DNA of 14,913 nucleotides from JACCQS01 sp050999295 (GTDB lineage Bacteria > Actinomycetota > Actinomycetes > Mycobacteriales > Geodermatophilaceae). Of this stretch, positions 1 to 6,433 are shown piece by piece. The number at the start of each line of letters is the position of its first letter. Within the stretch, counting starts at the first letter, position 1. The notes beneath the pieces are model-generated. The model did not search any database. It saw only the letters and a list, made by a program, of their open reading frames with translations, and was not told the origin of the DNA. Position numbers and translations under genes: made by a program. The stretch spans positions 1 to 14,913 of the forward strand of contig JBPCPI010000174.1 of NCBI GenBank assembly GCA_050999295.1, written 5' to 3'.

Positions 1-169
1 AACCGGACTCGGGGTCTCGCGACAACTCGACGAGCATCGGTGGCATCGCGGCGACCACCGGTCCCCAGGCGTCGGGTCGCCAGAACCGGTTGATCCGCAT
101 CCCGATGACAAAGACCGTGAGCTCGCCCGCATGTTCGTGGGTCCACCGACCCCGCGCGATTGCGGTCAT
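1..169 (-). CDS. DUF4188 domain protein, 5' part (runs off the window)
   Basis: The first 56 codons are present and read toward the left edge. The ATG at 169 overlaps the stop of the RidA-like gene as ATGA, so the two genes should be cotranscribed and translationally coupled. The visible protein includes FVIGMRINRFWRPDAWGPV followed by a run resembling AMPPMLVELSRDPESG, which I recognise as the start of the DUF4188 family. These are small proteins often labelled monooxygenase-like and common in actinobacteria; their function is not established. The arginine and tryptophan-rich MRINRFWRP segment is the typical family signature. The C-terminal half lies outside the window, so integrity cannot be judged. 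This stretch is easy to overlook because its stop codon is not in the window. Confidence 0.8.
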   Translation of the reverse strand, partial: MTAIARGRWTHEHAGELTVFVIGMRINRFWRPDAWGPVVAAMPPMLVELSRDPESG

Positions 170-585
170 GGGAGCACAGCCGTGGCTTCGATCTCGAACT
201 TGCAACGCGGGTCGGGAAGGGCGGCGATTCCAATGAGCGTGACCGCCATCGTCGGCTGGTCCGCGCCGTACACCGCCGCTGATGCTTCGGCGAAGGCGCC
301 CATGACCTCGGGGCTGTAGTCGACGATGTAAGCCGTCGACTTGACCGCGTCGTGGATGGATGCGCCGGCGGCCTCCAGCCCGACCCGAACGTTGCGCATG
401 GCTTGCTCGATCTGGGACCTGTGGTCCGGACCGACCAGCTCACCGTCTGCATCGACGCCCACCTGACCGGACACGTGCACGATCCGGGTGCCCAGCGCGA
501 CGGTGACCTGGCAGTAGCCCATGGTCGGGGAGAGGCCGTCTGGGTTGAGACGCTGGATGTTCGACGACGAGCCGGTATCTGTCAT
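166..585 (-). CDS. RidA/YjgF/Rid family protein
   Basis: This 139-residue protein matches the usual Rid length. Family features seen are the HVSGQVGVDADGELVG segment (residues 37-52), the helix with QIEQAMRNVRVGLEAAGAS (58-76), STAYIVDYSP (83-92), and the C-terminal EIEATAVLP (131-139). The ATG at 585 is chosen over a TTG at 597 because GGAGG lies 5 nt upstream of it and would be inside the longer reading. Canonical RidA hydrolyses reactive 2-aminoacrylate-type enamines/imines using an arginine in a P-x-R motif. Here the equivalent position is Met113 (PTMAVTL), so deaminase activity is doubtful and it may belong to another Rid subgroup. It overlaps the DUF4188 gene by 4 nt and is divergent from a MerR-type regulator, the likely controller. 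Confidence 0.9.
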   Translation of the reverse strand: MTDTGSSSNIQRLNPDGLSPTMGYCQVTVALGTRIVHVSGQVGVDADGELVGPDHRSQIEQAMRNVRVGLEAAGASIHDAVKSTAYIVDYSPEVMGAFAEASAAVYGADQPTMAVTLIGIAALPDPRCKFEIEATAVLP

Positions 586-608
586 GCTGTCCTCCAAATA
601 GAAAGTGC

Positions 609-636
609 AAGTGCCTAATAATGGGTAGTGGCACTT
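609..636. promoter_or_regulatory. Putative MerR-type operator between divergent ridA-like and merR-like genes
   Basis: A perfect dyad AAGTGCC-N14-GGCACTT lies in the divergent intergenic region. Further AAGTG half-sites occur at 603-607 and 646-650, giving four half-sites in about 50 bp. On the minus strand TTGACA (647-642) precedes a weak CATTAT (4 of 6 matches to TATAAT) with an 18-nt spacer, so the dyad would overlap the promoter of the RidA-like gene. MerR-family regulators bind dyads inside such promoters. Binding itself is inferred. Confidence 0.45.
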
Positions 637-664
637 ACCAATGTCAAGTGGGAAGGCCCGAGGA

Positions 665-1291
665 ATGCGGATCTCCGAGCTCTCCCGGCGCAGCGGCGTA
701 CCAGTCGGAACGGTGAAGTACTACCTGCGGGAGGGACTGCTGCCGGCCGGCGAGCCCACGGCCGCGACCCAGGCGCAGTACGGCGAGGAACACGTTTCCC
801 GGCTGGGGATGATCCGGGCTCTGCTGGGAACCGGCGGGCTGTCGATCTCCACCGCCCGCGAGGTGCTGGCCGCCGTGGACAACCCAGCGCTGTCCGCACA
901 CGACATGATCGGCGCGGCGCACAGTGCGCTCCCGACGATGGTTCATGACGAGCGTCCCGACCTCAGCGAAGCTCAGACTCACCTGCGCCGCTGGGGCTGG
1001 CAGGTCCATGACGAGTCGCCAGCGGTCTCGGTTCTGGCCCAGGCATTGCAGGCTCTGCGCCTGGCCGGCTTCGACGCCTCGGACTCGATGCTGGACCGCT
1101 ACGCCCGGGCAGCGCACGACATCGGCGCCCAGGACGTGGCCGACGTACCCATGGACTCTGCTGCCGAGGCTGTGCGGTACGTCGTCATCGGCACGCTGTT
1201 GCTGGAGCCGGTGTTGCTCTCTCTACGCCGGCTGGCGCACGAAGACGTCTCGGGCAGGCGGCCCCCGCTGACCTTCGGCCGCCGCTCGTAA
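665..1291 (+). CDS. MerR family transcriptional regulator
   Basis: The N-terminus MRISELSRRSGVPVGTVKYY is a classical MerR winged-helix start (helix-turn-helix about residues 2-21, wing with YYLREGLLPAG), followed by RLGMIRALLGTGGLSISTAREVL for the second helical pair. The ATG at 665 gives 208 residues and has GGAAGG 8 nt upstream. An ATG at 641 would add eight residues, but it has no ribosome-binding site and would run into the operator half-sites. The C-terminal 130 residues are mostly helical, with no cysteine cluster for metals or redox sensing, so the effector is unknown; a small organic molecule is more likely than a metal. It is divergent from the RidA-DUF4188 pair and probably controls it and itself. 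Confidence 0.88.
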   Translation: MRISELSRRSGVPVGTVKYYLREGLLPAGEPTAATQAQYGEEHVSRLGMIRALLGTGGLSISTAREVLAAVDNPALSAHDMIGAAHSALPTMVHDERPDLSEAQTHLRRWGWQVHDESPAVSVLAQALQALRLAGFDASDSMLDRYARAAHDIGAQDVADVPMDSAAEAVRYVVIGTLLLEPVLLSLRRLAHEDVSGRRPPLTFGRRS

Positions 1292-1355
1292 CTCCCGTTT
1301 CGGTAGGCCCGCCGTCCGCACGTCGTTCCCTGACGTTCCAGATCGGGATCCCGGA

Positions 1356-3167
1356 TCAGGGGCTGGCCGGTTCGGCCTCGGCGGCGGTCGCCAGCCAGTC
1401 GTCCTCCAGGCGGGCTTTGTCGGCAACGAGCTCCCGGAGTTCGGCGTCGAGCACCGAGACCCGGGCGAAGTCGCTGGCGTGCTTGGCCAGTTCGCTGTGC
1501 AGTTCCCCTTTCCGCTTGTCGATCTTGGCCAGCTGTCGCTCGATCCGGGCCAGCTCCTGACTCGCCGTACGACGCGATGTCGTACGGCCGACCGCTGGTT
1601 CGCTGTGGCGGCCCGAAGCAGTGACCGCTCGCGCGCCGGAGGCTCGGCCGGCATCGGATCTCCGGGCGAGGTAGTCCTCCACGCCACCGGTGAGCATCGT
1701 GAACGTGCCGTCTCCCGGCAGGGCCCAGATCCGGTCGCAGACCCGCTCGAGGAAGTAGCGGTCGTGCGAGACCACGAACACCGACCCCGGCCAGCCGTCG
1801 AGGAAGTCCTCCAGGACGGTGAGGGTGTCAATGTCGAGATCGTTGGTCGGCTCGTCGAGCAACAGGACGTTGGGCTGGTCGAGCAGCACCCGCAGTACCT
1901 GCAGCCGCCGTCGCTCGCCACCGGACAGATCCCGGATCGGGGCGACCAGCCGCTCGCCGACGAACCCGAACCGCTCCAGCAACTGCCCGCCGCCGCGCTC
2001 ACCGCCCCCAGCGACGGCGACCCGGCCGATGTCCTCGACGGTTTGCAGCGGCGTACGCCGAGGGTCGAGTTCAGCGGGGCCTTGGGTCAGGTGTCCGACC
2101 GCGACGGTGCTGCCCCGTACGACGCGGCCGCGGTCAGGCTCGACGTCGCCGCCCAGAAGCCGCAGCAGCGTCGTCTTCCCCGCGCCGTTCGGCCCGAGGA
2201 TGCCCACCCGGTCACCGGGGCCGAAGCGGGCCGTCACGGACTCGAGCAGGGTACGGCCGCCGCGCTGCACGCTGACGTTCTCGAGTTCGAGTACCTTCTT
2301 GCCCAGCCGGTTGGTGGCCAGGCGGGACAGGGCCAACGAGTCCCGCGGCGCCGGTTCGTCGTTGATCAGAGCGTTGGCGGCATCGATCCGGAACTGCGGC
2401 TTGGACGTACGAGCGGGAGGTCCGCGGCGTAGCCAGGCGAGCTCCTTGCGGATCAGCTGGTTGCGCTTGGCCCGCCCGGTCGCTGCTTGGCGGTCGCGTT
2501 CGGCGCAGGCCAGTACGTACGCTGCGTAGCCTCCGTCGTAGGCGGACACCGTCGCCTCGTGTACCTCCCAGGTCCGATCGCAGACGGCGTCGAGGAACCA
2601 CCTGTCGTGCGTGACCACGACCAGTCCACGGCCGCGGGCGGCGGCGAATCGGCGGACGAGGTGTCCGGCCAACCACGCGATGACGTCGATGTCGAGATGG
2701 TTGGTCGGCTCGTCCAGGATCAGCAGGTCCTGGTCACGAACCAACAATTGCGCCAGGGCAATTCGGCGGCGCTCACCACCGGACAGCGGGTCGATCGCAG
2801 AGTCCAGATCGAGGCTCGCCAGCAGCGTCTGTACGACCTCTCGCGCTTGCGGATCTGATGCCCAGACATGCTCGGCCGCCTCGCCGAGCACGACCTGACG
2901 CACCGTCGCCCTCGGGTCGAGCTCGTCCTGCTGTCCCAGGAAGTCGGTACGCAGGCCACGGGCCCGGGCCACGCGGCCGGACTGCGGCTCGGTCTTCCCG
3001 GCCAGCAGGTCGGCGAGGGTGGACTTGCCTCCGCCGTTGCGGCCGACAACACCGATCCGGTCCCCCGCGGAGACCCCGAGGCTGACGCCGTTCAGGACCG
3101 GCTTGACCCCGTACCTGACCGAAACCGCCTCCACGGTGACGAGGTTCGCGGTCTGTGGGGAGGACAT
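1356..3167 (-). CDS. ABC-F family ATPase, Uup-like
   Basis: This 603-residue cytosolic protein has two tandem ABC domains and no membrane segments. Domain 1 has Walker A GRNGGGKST (42-50), signature LSGGE (128-132), Walker B LLILDEPTNHLD (148-159) and switch His187. Domain 2 has GPNGAGKTT (325-333), LSGGE (414-418), LLLDEPTNDLD (435-445) and His468. The charged inter-domain linker (about 205-290) fits the P-site tRNA interaction motif region. A charged, probably coiled-coil tail (about 535-592) resembles Uup. ABC-F proteins act on ribosomes, relieving stalled states or some antibiotics; the tail points to a housekeeping Uup-like role rather than a dedicated resistance protein. The ATG at 3167 (MSSPQTANLV) has AGGA about 6 nt upstream; a TTG at 3194 would add nine residues. 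It is convergent with the MerR gene. Confidence 0.93.
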   Translation of the reverse strand: MSSPQTANLVTVEAVSVRYGVKPVLNGVSLGVSAGDRIGVVGRNGGGKSTLADLLAGKTEPQSGRVARARGLRTDFLGQQDELDPRATVRQVVLGEAAEHVWASDPQAREVVQTLLASLDLDSAIDPLSGGERRRIALAQLLVRDQDLLILDEPTNHLDIDVIAWLAGHLVRRFAAARGRGLVVVTHDRWFLDAVCDRTWEVHEATVSAYDGGYAAYVLACAERDRQAATGRAKRNQLIRKELAWLRRGPPARTSKPQFRIDAANALINDEPAPRDSLALSRLATNRLGKKVLELENVSVQRGGRTLLESVTARFGPGDRVGILGPNGAGKTTLLRLLGGDVEPDRGRVVRGSTVAVGHLTQGPAELDPRRTPLQTVEDIGRVAVAGGGERGGGQLLERFGFVGERLVAPIRDLSGGERRRLQVLRVLLDQPNVLLLDEPTNDLDIDTLTVLEDFLDGWPGSVFVVSHDRYFLERVCDRIWALPGDGTFTMLTGGVEDYLARRSDAGRASGARAVTASGRHSEPAVGRTTSRRTASQELARIERQLAKIDKRKGELHSELAKHASDFARVSVLDAELRELVADKARLEDDWLATAAEAEPASP

Positions 3168-3194
3168 GGGCAGTCCTGACGGTACCTGCGCCAA

Positions 3195-3269
3195 AGTTGA
3201 TCATCGGAATGTCGGGGGTTTGTTCGCCTCCTCGAGGCCGGAAACCCCGTCTCATTCCGATGATCAACT
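3195..3269. repeat. 75-nt nested palindrome between the broken luciferase gene and the ABC-F gene
   Basis: The arms AGTTGATCATCGGAATG (3195-3211) and CATTCCGATGATCAACT (3253-3269) are a perfect 17-bp inverted repeat. The 41-nt interior folds again: GGGGTTT (3215-3221) pairs with AAACCCC (3242-3248), and GCCTC (3226-3230) with GAGGC (3234-3238) around a CTC loop. The result is a long three-tier hairpin. It could be a dispersed REP-like or MITE-like palindrome, a strong terminator, or a leader structure for the ABC-F gene. It has no T-tract, and its outer end lies 5 nt from the premature stop of the luciferase-like pseudogene, which favours an inserted element. Confidence 0.8.
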
Positions 3270-3274
3270 CGCGG

Positions 3275-4001
3275 TCAGCTGGGGCGTCGACCCACGCAGA
3301 GCACCTGACCGATTGACAGGACCAGCGATGCCCGGTCCCGACCGGCCACGTCGCACCGGGCGAGCACCCGGTCGAAGGCATCGCGAGACTCGTCCAGACC
3401 GCGGAAGGCAACATTGAACTCCGCCGCGTACCGAACGGTCAGGTCGGGTGTACGCCGCCTGCCGCTCCCGCCGATGATGATCGGCGGCCCGGGTTGCTGG
3501 GCCGGTTTGGGCAGCGCCGGAGAGTCGGTGAGCGAGTAGTGCCTACCGTTGTGGTCGTACCTCTGGCCGACCGGTGTCGCCCAGAGTCCGGTGATCACCT
3601 CCAGCTGTTCCGCCAACCGATCGAAGCGCTCACCCACGTCGGGGAACCCGAGCCCGTACGCTGCGTGTTCGGCCTCGTACCAGCTGGCGCCGAGCCCGAG
3701 TCGACTCGTCCGCCGCTCATCTGGTCCACCTGGGCGACGGTGACAGCGAGTGGTCCGGGCTCCCGGAGGTGGCTGGCGAGACCAGCGTGCCCAGCCGGAT
3801 CCGGGACGTCTCCCGGGCCAGACCTGCCAGGCTCACCCAGGCATCTGTGGGCCCGGGGAGACCGTCGGCATCGCCCATCGACAGGTAGTGGTCGGAGCGG
3901 AAGAACGCATCGAAGCCGAGCTCCTCGGTGGCCCTGGCAACACGCAGGAGGTCGTCGTAGCTGGCGCCCTGCTGGGGTTCGGTGAAGATGCGCAGTTCCA
4001 T
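3275..4001 (-). pseudogene. F420-type luciferase-like (LLM class) oxidoreductase, frameshifted and truncated
   Basis: Three reading frames in series give one protein of the LLM flavin/F420-dependent family. Frame 1 starts at the ATG at 4001: MELRIFTEPQQGASYDDLL, then GFDAFFRSDHYLSMGDADG, LPGPTDAWVSLAGLARETS and RIRLGTLVSPAT. Frame 2 gives REPGPLAVTVAQVDQMSGGR. Frame 3 gives LGLGASWYEAEHAAYGLGF, GERFDRLAEQLEVITGLW and PGPPIIIGGSGRRRTPDL. The frames join if one base is missing near 3766 (expected TTC, seen TC) and one near 3702 (GTCGACTC for GTCGANCTC). Homology stops near 3287 after LSIGQVLCVGR, so by memory of the family roughly 70-90 C-terminal residues are missing, and the reading ends at 3275 beside the palindrome. 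Sequencing error could explain the frameshifts but not the lost C-terminus. Confidence 0.82.
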
Positions 4002-4093
4002 ACCTATCATCCTGACAAGTCAGAACCCCTGCGCGTTCGAACGGGTGTAGTGGTAGGCCGTGACACCGAGCAGGGCTCCGCACCCTGAGTGAA

Positions 4094-4146
4094 CGAGTGA
4101 AGGACGCCCGGTAGCGAACCTATTGGCAGCAGGCGTCCTTCACTCG
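4094..4146 (-). terminator. 15-bp inverted repeat over the stop of the small membrane-protein gene
   Basis: CGAGTGAAGGACGCC (4094-4108) and GGCGTCCTTCACTCG (4132-4146) are perfect 15-bp arms around a 23-nt loop. The right arm contains the TGA stop codon (4142-4140 on the minus strand) of the upstream membrane-protein gene. Position suits a transcription terminator for the MBL-membrane operon, although no T-tract follows. The arm sequence could also be a dispersed palindrome. Confidence 0.6.
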
Positions 4147-4619
4147 GTTGCAGCTCGCGACCCCGGCGGTCGGGTCCTGCGCAGCCAGAGCAGCCCGAGG
4201 ATCGGCAGCACGAGCGGCACGAATCCGTACCCGCGGCCGAAGACCGACCAGACGGTCTCGTCCGGGAAGGCTGCCCGGTCGAAAATGCTCAGCGTCCCCA
4301 CCACCAGGACCCCGAGGAGTTCGATCGACACCGCGACCACCGCGATCCGCCACCAGTTGCTGCCGACCCGGACGAGCGCCACGGTGGCCAGGACGTACAC
4401 CAATCCGGCGAAGGCCGATAGCAGATATGCGATCGGGGCCTCGGAGAACCGGGTCGAAAGCTGGTACGCCGCACGGGCAGTGGCGGCCAGCGCGAAGGTC
4501 GCATAGATCGCGATCAGCACTCGGCCTGGACCCCGTCGCCGCGCGTCATCATTCCCGCACTCGTCCGCGCGGCTTTCCTCAGGATCGCCAGCGACGGGCG
4601 AGGGCGTGGACTCAGGCAA
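4140..4619 (-). CDS. Small integral membrane protein, four predicted helices (second of a pair)
   Basis: This 159-residue protein has a charged, cytoplasm-like N-terminus (1-32) and four hydrophobic segments at about 34-54, 62-83, 91-112 and 130-147. Polar motifs between them are QLSTRFSEAPIAY and FPDETVWSVFGRGYGFVPL. I recognise the pattern as a conserved actinobacterial membrane protein of unknown function but cannot name a family. It starts with TTG at 4619, inside the end of the upstream gene (8-nt overlap), so translation is probably coupled. No catalytic motif is visible. The stop codon lies in a strong inverted repeat, a likely end of the transcript. Confidence 0.75.
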   Translation of the reverse strand: MPESTPSPVAGDPEESRADECGNDDARRRGPGRVLIAIYATFALAATARAAYQLSTRFSEAPIAYLLSAFAGLVYVLATVALVRVGSNWWRIAVVAVSIELLGVLVVGTLSIFDRAAFPDETVWSVFGRGYGFVPLVLPILGLLWLRRTRPPGSRAATE

Positions 4620-4977
4620 CTGCCGGGCCCCAGATCTGCTGCAGCCGTACGATCAGGACTGCCAGCACGAGGCTGCCGACGAGGATCACCAAGGAGCCGA
4701 ACTGGTTGCGTTCGGCCCGCGCCCACACGAGGGTTGCCGGCAGGACCAGAACGACCGCGATCAGGTAGCCGAAGAACACACCTGGCGCATCTGCCTTCTC
4801 CCCGTTGAACGAGGCCACTACTGCGACCACGGCCTGTACAAGGATCAGGACCTCGGTCACCACCGCCATGACCATCGCCACCAGAAGTGGGTCCTGCCGA
4901 CGAAGCGCACTGATTGCGGCCCAGGCGGCAATCAGCAACGCCCCCACGATGATTGCCGTACCGAGGAAGCCGATCAC
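4612..4977 (-). CDS. Small integral membrane protein, four predicted helices (first of a pair)
   Basis: This 121-residue, almost wholly hydrophobic protein has helices at about 2-24, 32-55, 66-86 and 93-116. Conserved-looking polar positions are TEVLILVQ (40-47), FFGYLIA and WARAERNQFGS between helices 3 and 4, and RLQQIWGP at the end. It begins with GTG at 4977, 16 nt after the stop of the metallo-beta-lactamase-fold gene, with no strong ribosome-binding site, and overlaps the next membrane-protein gene by 8 nt. The two small proteins probably form a complex. Function is unknown; transporter or scaffold roles are guesses. Confidence 0.75.
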   Translation of the reverse strand: MIGFLGTAIIVGALLIAAWAAISALRRQDPLLVAMVMAVVTEVLILVQAVVAVVASFNGEKADAPGVFFGYLIAVVLVLPATLVWARAERNQFGSLVILVGSLVLAVLIVRLQQIWGPAVA

Positions 4978-4993
4978 GGACGGATCACATCGG

Positions 4994-5662
4994 TCATGTC
5001 ACGTCCGTGCTTTCCCCGTCGCTCAGGACGCGGACCTCGGTGTCGGCCGGCCGCAGGCGTTCGAGTCGTTGGTACTCCATCTCCGGCATGGCCAGGGTGC
5101 GCTCATGGATGGGTACGGTCAGGTGTGGCGCAACGGCGCGCAGGAAGTCGATGACCTCACCGGCCTTGAGCCAAGGGGCACCTGTCGGCAGTGCTAAGAC
5201 AGGCACCGCGACATCCGGCAGCGTGAAGGAGTCACCCGGATGAAACACGGTGTCCCCGACCAGATATCCCAGATTGGGAATGACCGGTATGTCGGCGTGG
5301 ATCACCGCGTGCTGCTCGCCGAAGACTCGTACGGACAGCCCGCCCGCATCGAGGACCTCGCCGGCCCGGGCCACCTGCGCGGTGATCTGCGCATCGGCGA
5401 GTTGCCCGGCGGTGTCGTGATCGGCGACGACGAGAGCCTGCGGGTTGGCCTCGACGAGAACTGCCATCCGGTCCATGTCGAGATGGTCGACGTGCTGGTG
5501 GGTGATCAGGATCGCGGTGAGGCCGCGCAACTCCTCGAAGCCGGCGGAGAAGACTCCCGGGTCGAGCAGGATGGAGGCATCGCCGTCGGCGATGTGCAGG
5601 CAGGCATGTCCGAGCTTGGTGAGCCGCATGGGGGCCATCTTGCCCGCTCTTGTTTTGTTCAT
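4994..5662 (-). CDS. MBL-fold metallo-hydrolase (UlaG/YycJ-type Zn-dependent hydrolase)
   Basis: The start at 5662 gives 222 residues. The core begins MRLTKLGHACLHIADGDASI, then LLDPGVF, and carries the zinc-site motif ITHQHVDHLDMD (HxHxDH). Further ligands are likely the His in GEQHAVIHADIP, the Asp in FHPGDSFTLPDV, and the His in TVPIHERTLAMPE. This is the compact beta-lactamase fold of UlaG-like hydrolases; the substrate cannot be told. ATGs at 5638 and 5629 are possible starts, and MRLTKLGH at 5629 matches the family best. The ATG at 5662 has GGAG 13 nt upstream, which is long. The gene lies just after two TTCTCCGGAGAA palindromes, which probably control it and the two membrane-protein genes behind it. 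Confidence 0.88.
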   Translation of the reverse strand: MNKTRAGKMAPMRLTKLGHACLHIADGDASILLDPGVFSAGFEELRGLTAILITHQHVDHLDMDRMAVLVEANPQALVVADHDTAGQLADAQITAQVARAGEVLDAGGLSVRVFGEQHAVIHADIPVIPNLGYLVGDTVFHPGDSFTLPDVAVPVLALPTGAPWLKAGEVIDFLRAVAPHLTVPIHERTLAMPEMEYQRLERLRPADTEVRVLSDGESTDVT

Positions 5663-5670
5663 CCGAGCGC

Positions 5671-5688
5671 ACTTTCTCCGGAGAAAGT
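5671..5688. promoter_or_regulatory. 18-bp perfect palindrome, operator copy 1
   Basis: ACTTTCTCCGGAGAAAGT is a perfect palindrome 8 nt upstream of the ATG at 5662, covering the GGAG that could serve as ribosome-binding site. A TetR- or MarR-type dimer is the simplest kind of protein to bind it. No such regulator is encoded in this window, so its identity is unknown. Confidence 0.65.
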
Positions 5689-5712
5689 CCCATCAGCGGC
5701 GAGCCTGACAGC

Positions 5713-5730
5713 ACATTCTCCGGAGAAGGT
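5713..5730. promoter_or_regulatory. 18-bp near-perfect palindrome, operator copy 2
   Basis: ACATTCTCCGGAGAAGGT shares the 12-bp core TTCTCCGGAGAA with copy 1 and has one mismatched pair (A5715/G5728). The two centres are exactly 42 bp apart, four turns of B-DNA, so both sites face the same side of the helix. This spacing suits cooperative binding or a small loop over the promoter of the MBL-fold gene. Confidence 0.62.
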
Positions 5731-5753
5731 CCGATCTGGGGCGGAAGGTCAGG

Positions 5754-6317
5754 TCACAACCTGGCGCACTGGTCCTCCTTGTTGCCCTGCACGATGTTGC
5801 CGCCACCAGTGGGCGGAGGCTGGTTCTCCTTGCACTGCAGGTTTCCATCGATCCGGTTCCGGTTGATCGCAACGCCTCCGCTGTTCTGGAAGGCCTGCAG
5901 ATCTGCGTTGATGGTGTTGTTCCCGGCGATCAGGGAGCCGCTGTTGTCATCGAAGAGCAGCGTGCCCTCGATCCGGTTGCTGCGGACTGTGGCGCTGCCG
6001 CCCTGCACGAGCTGGACCGAGCCGCCGACCGTGGAGCCGGTGAGCCTGACCGATCGGGCGTTCTCGGCCTGGACATTGCCGATCACGTTGACCGAGGTCG
6101 CGGTCAGCCGAGCATTCGACTCCACCTTCACGGTCCCCTTCACCCGCGTGCCGTTGAGCGTGCACGACGCGCCGGAGGGCACCCGGAGGTTGTCGACTGT
6201 GACGGCGCCGAGAGTGCCGCGACACGTCGTTTCCTCGGCATGGGCGGCGGTGGGTATGGCGAGGGCGACGACCGCGGCTACGCCGGTCGCCAGTAACAGG
6301 GTAAGGCTGCGCTTCAT
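5754..6317 (-). CDS. Secreted small repeat protein, probably a beta-helix
   Basis: The ATG at 6317 has AGGAG 6 nt upstream and gives 187 residues. Residues 1-27 are a signal peptide (MKRSL, hydrophobic LLLATGVAAVVALAIP, cleavage after AHA). The mature part has short repeats alternating small polar and aliphatic residues, for example GTVKVESNARLTATSVNVIG, GNVQAENARSVRLTGSTVGG and GTLLFDDNSGSLIAGNNTIN, as in a right-handed parallel beta-helix. Four cysteines (32, 52, 162, 184) sit in pairs at the two ends and could cap the helix with disulfides. No polysaccharide-lyase active-site motif is visible. The upstream extension to 6548 lacks coding character and would bury the signal peptide. Confidence 0.8.
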   Translation of the reverse strand: MKRSLTLLLATGVAAVVALAIPTAAHAEETTCRGTLGAVTVDNLRVPSGASCTLNGTRVKGTVKVESNARLTATSVNVIGNVQAENARSVRLTGSTVGGSVQLVQGGSATVRSNRIEGTLLFDDNSGSLIAGNNTINADLQAFQNSGGVAINRNRIDGNLQCKENQPPPTGGGNIVQGNKEDQCARL

Positions 6318-6433
6318 GGCGTTCTCCTGAGATTCAGTGGCCCTGGTTGGGCCGATGAGCTCAGAGTCGACCGGCTGTGTGTGCGCTGGGTGAGGCCGCC
6401 GTGAGACAACCCTCATGCGCTGAGTTCGGCAGC

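Noticed and set aside
1292..1355. Possible bidirectional terminator between the MerR and ABC-F genes
   Set aside because: ACGTC/GACGT gives a 5-bp stem only, and GATCGGGATCCCGGATC has no room for a loop. Too weak to call.
1479..2432. A 317-codon open frame on the plus strand
   Set aside because: It lies wholly antisense inside the ABC-F gene, which has every expected ATPase motif.
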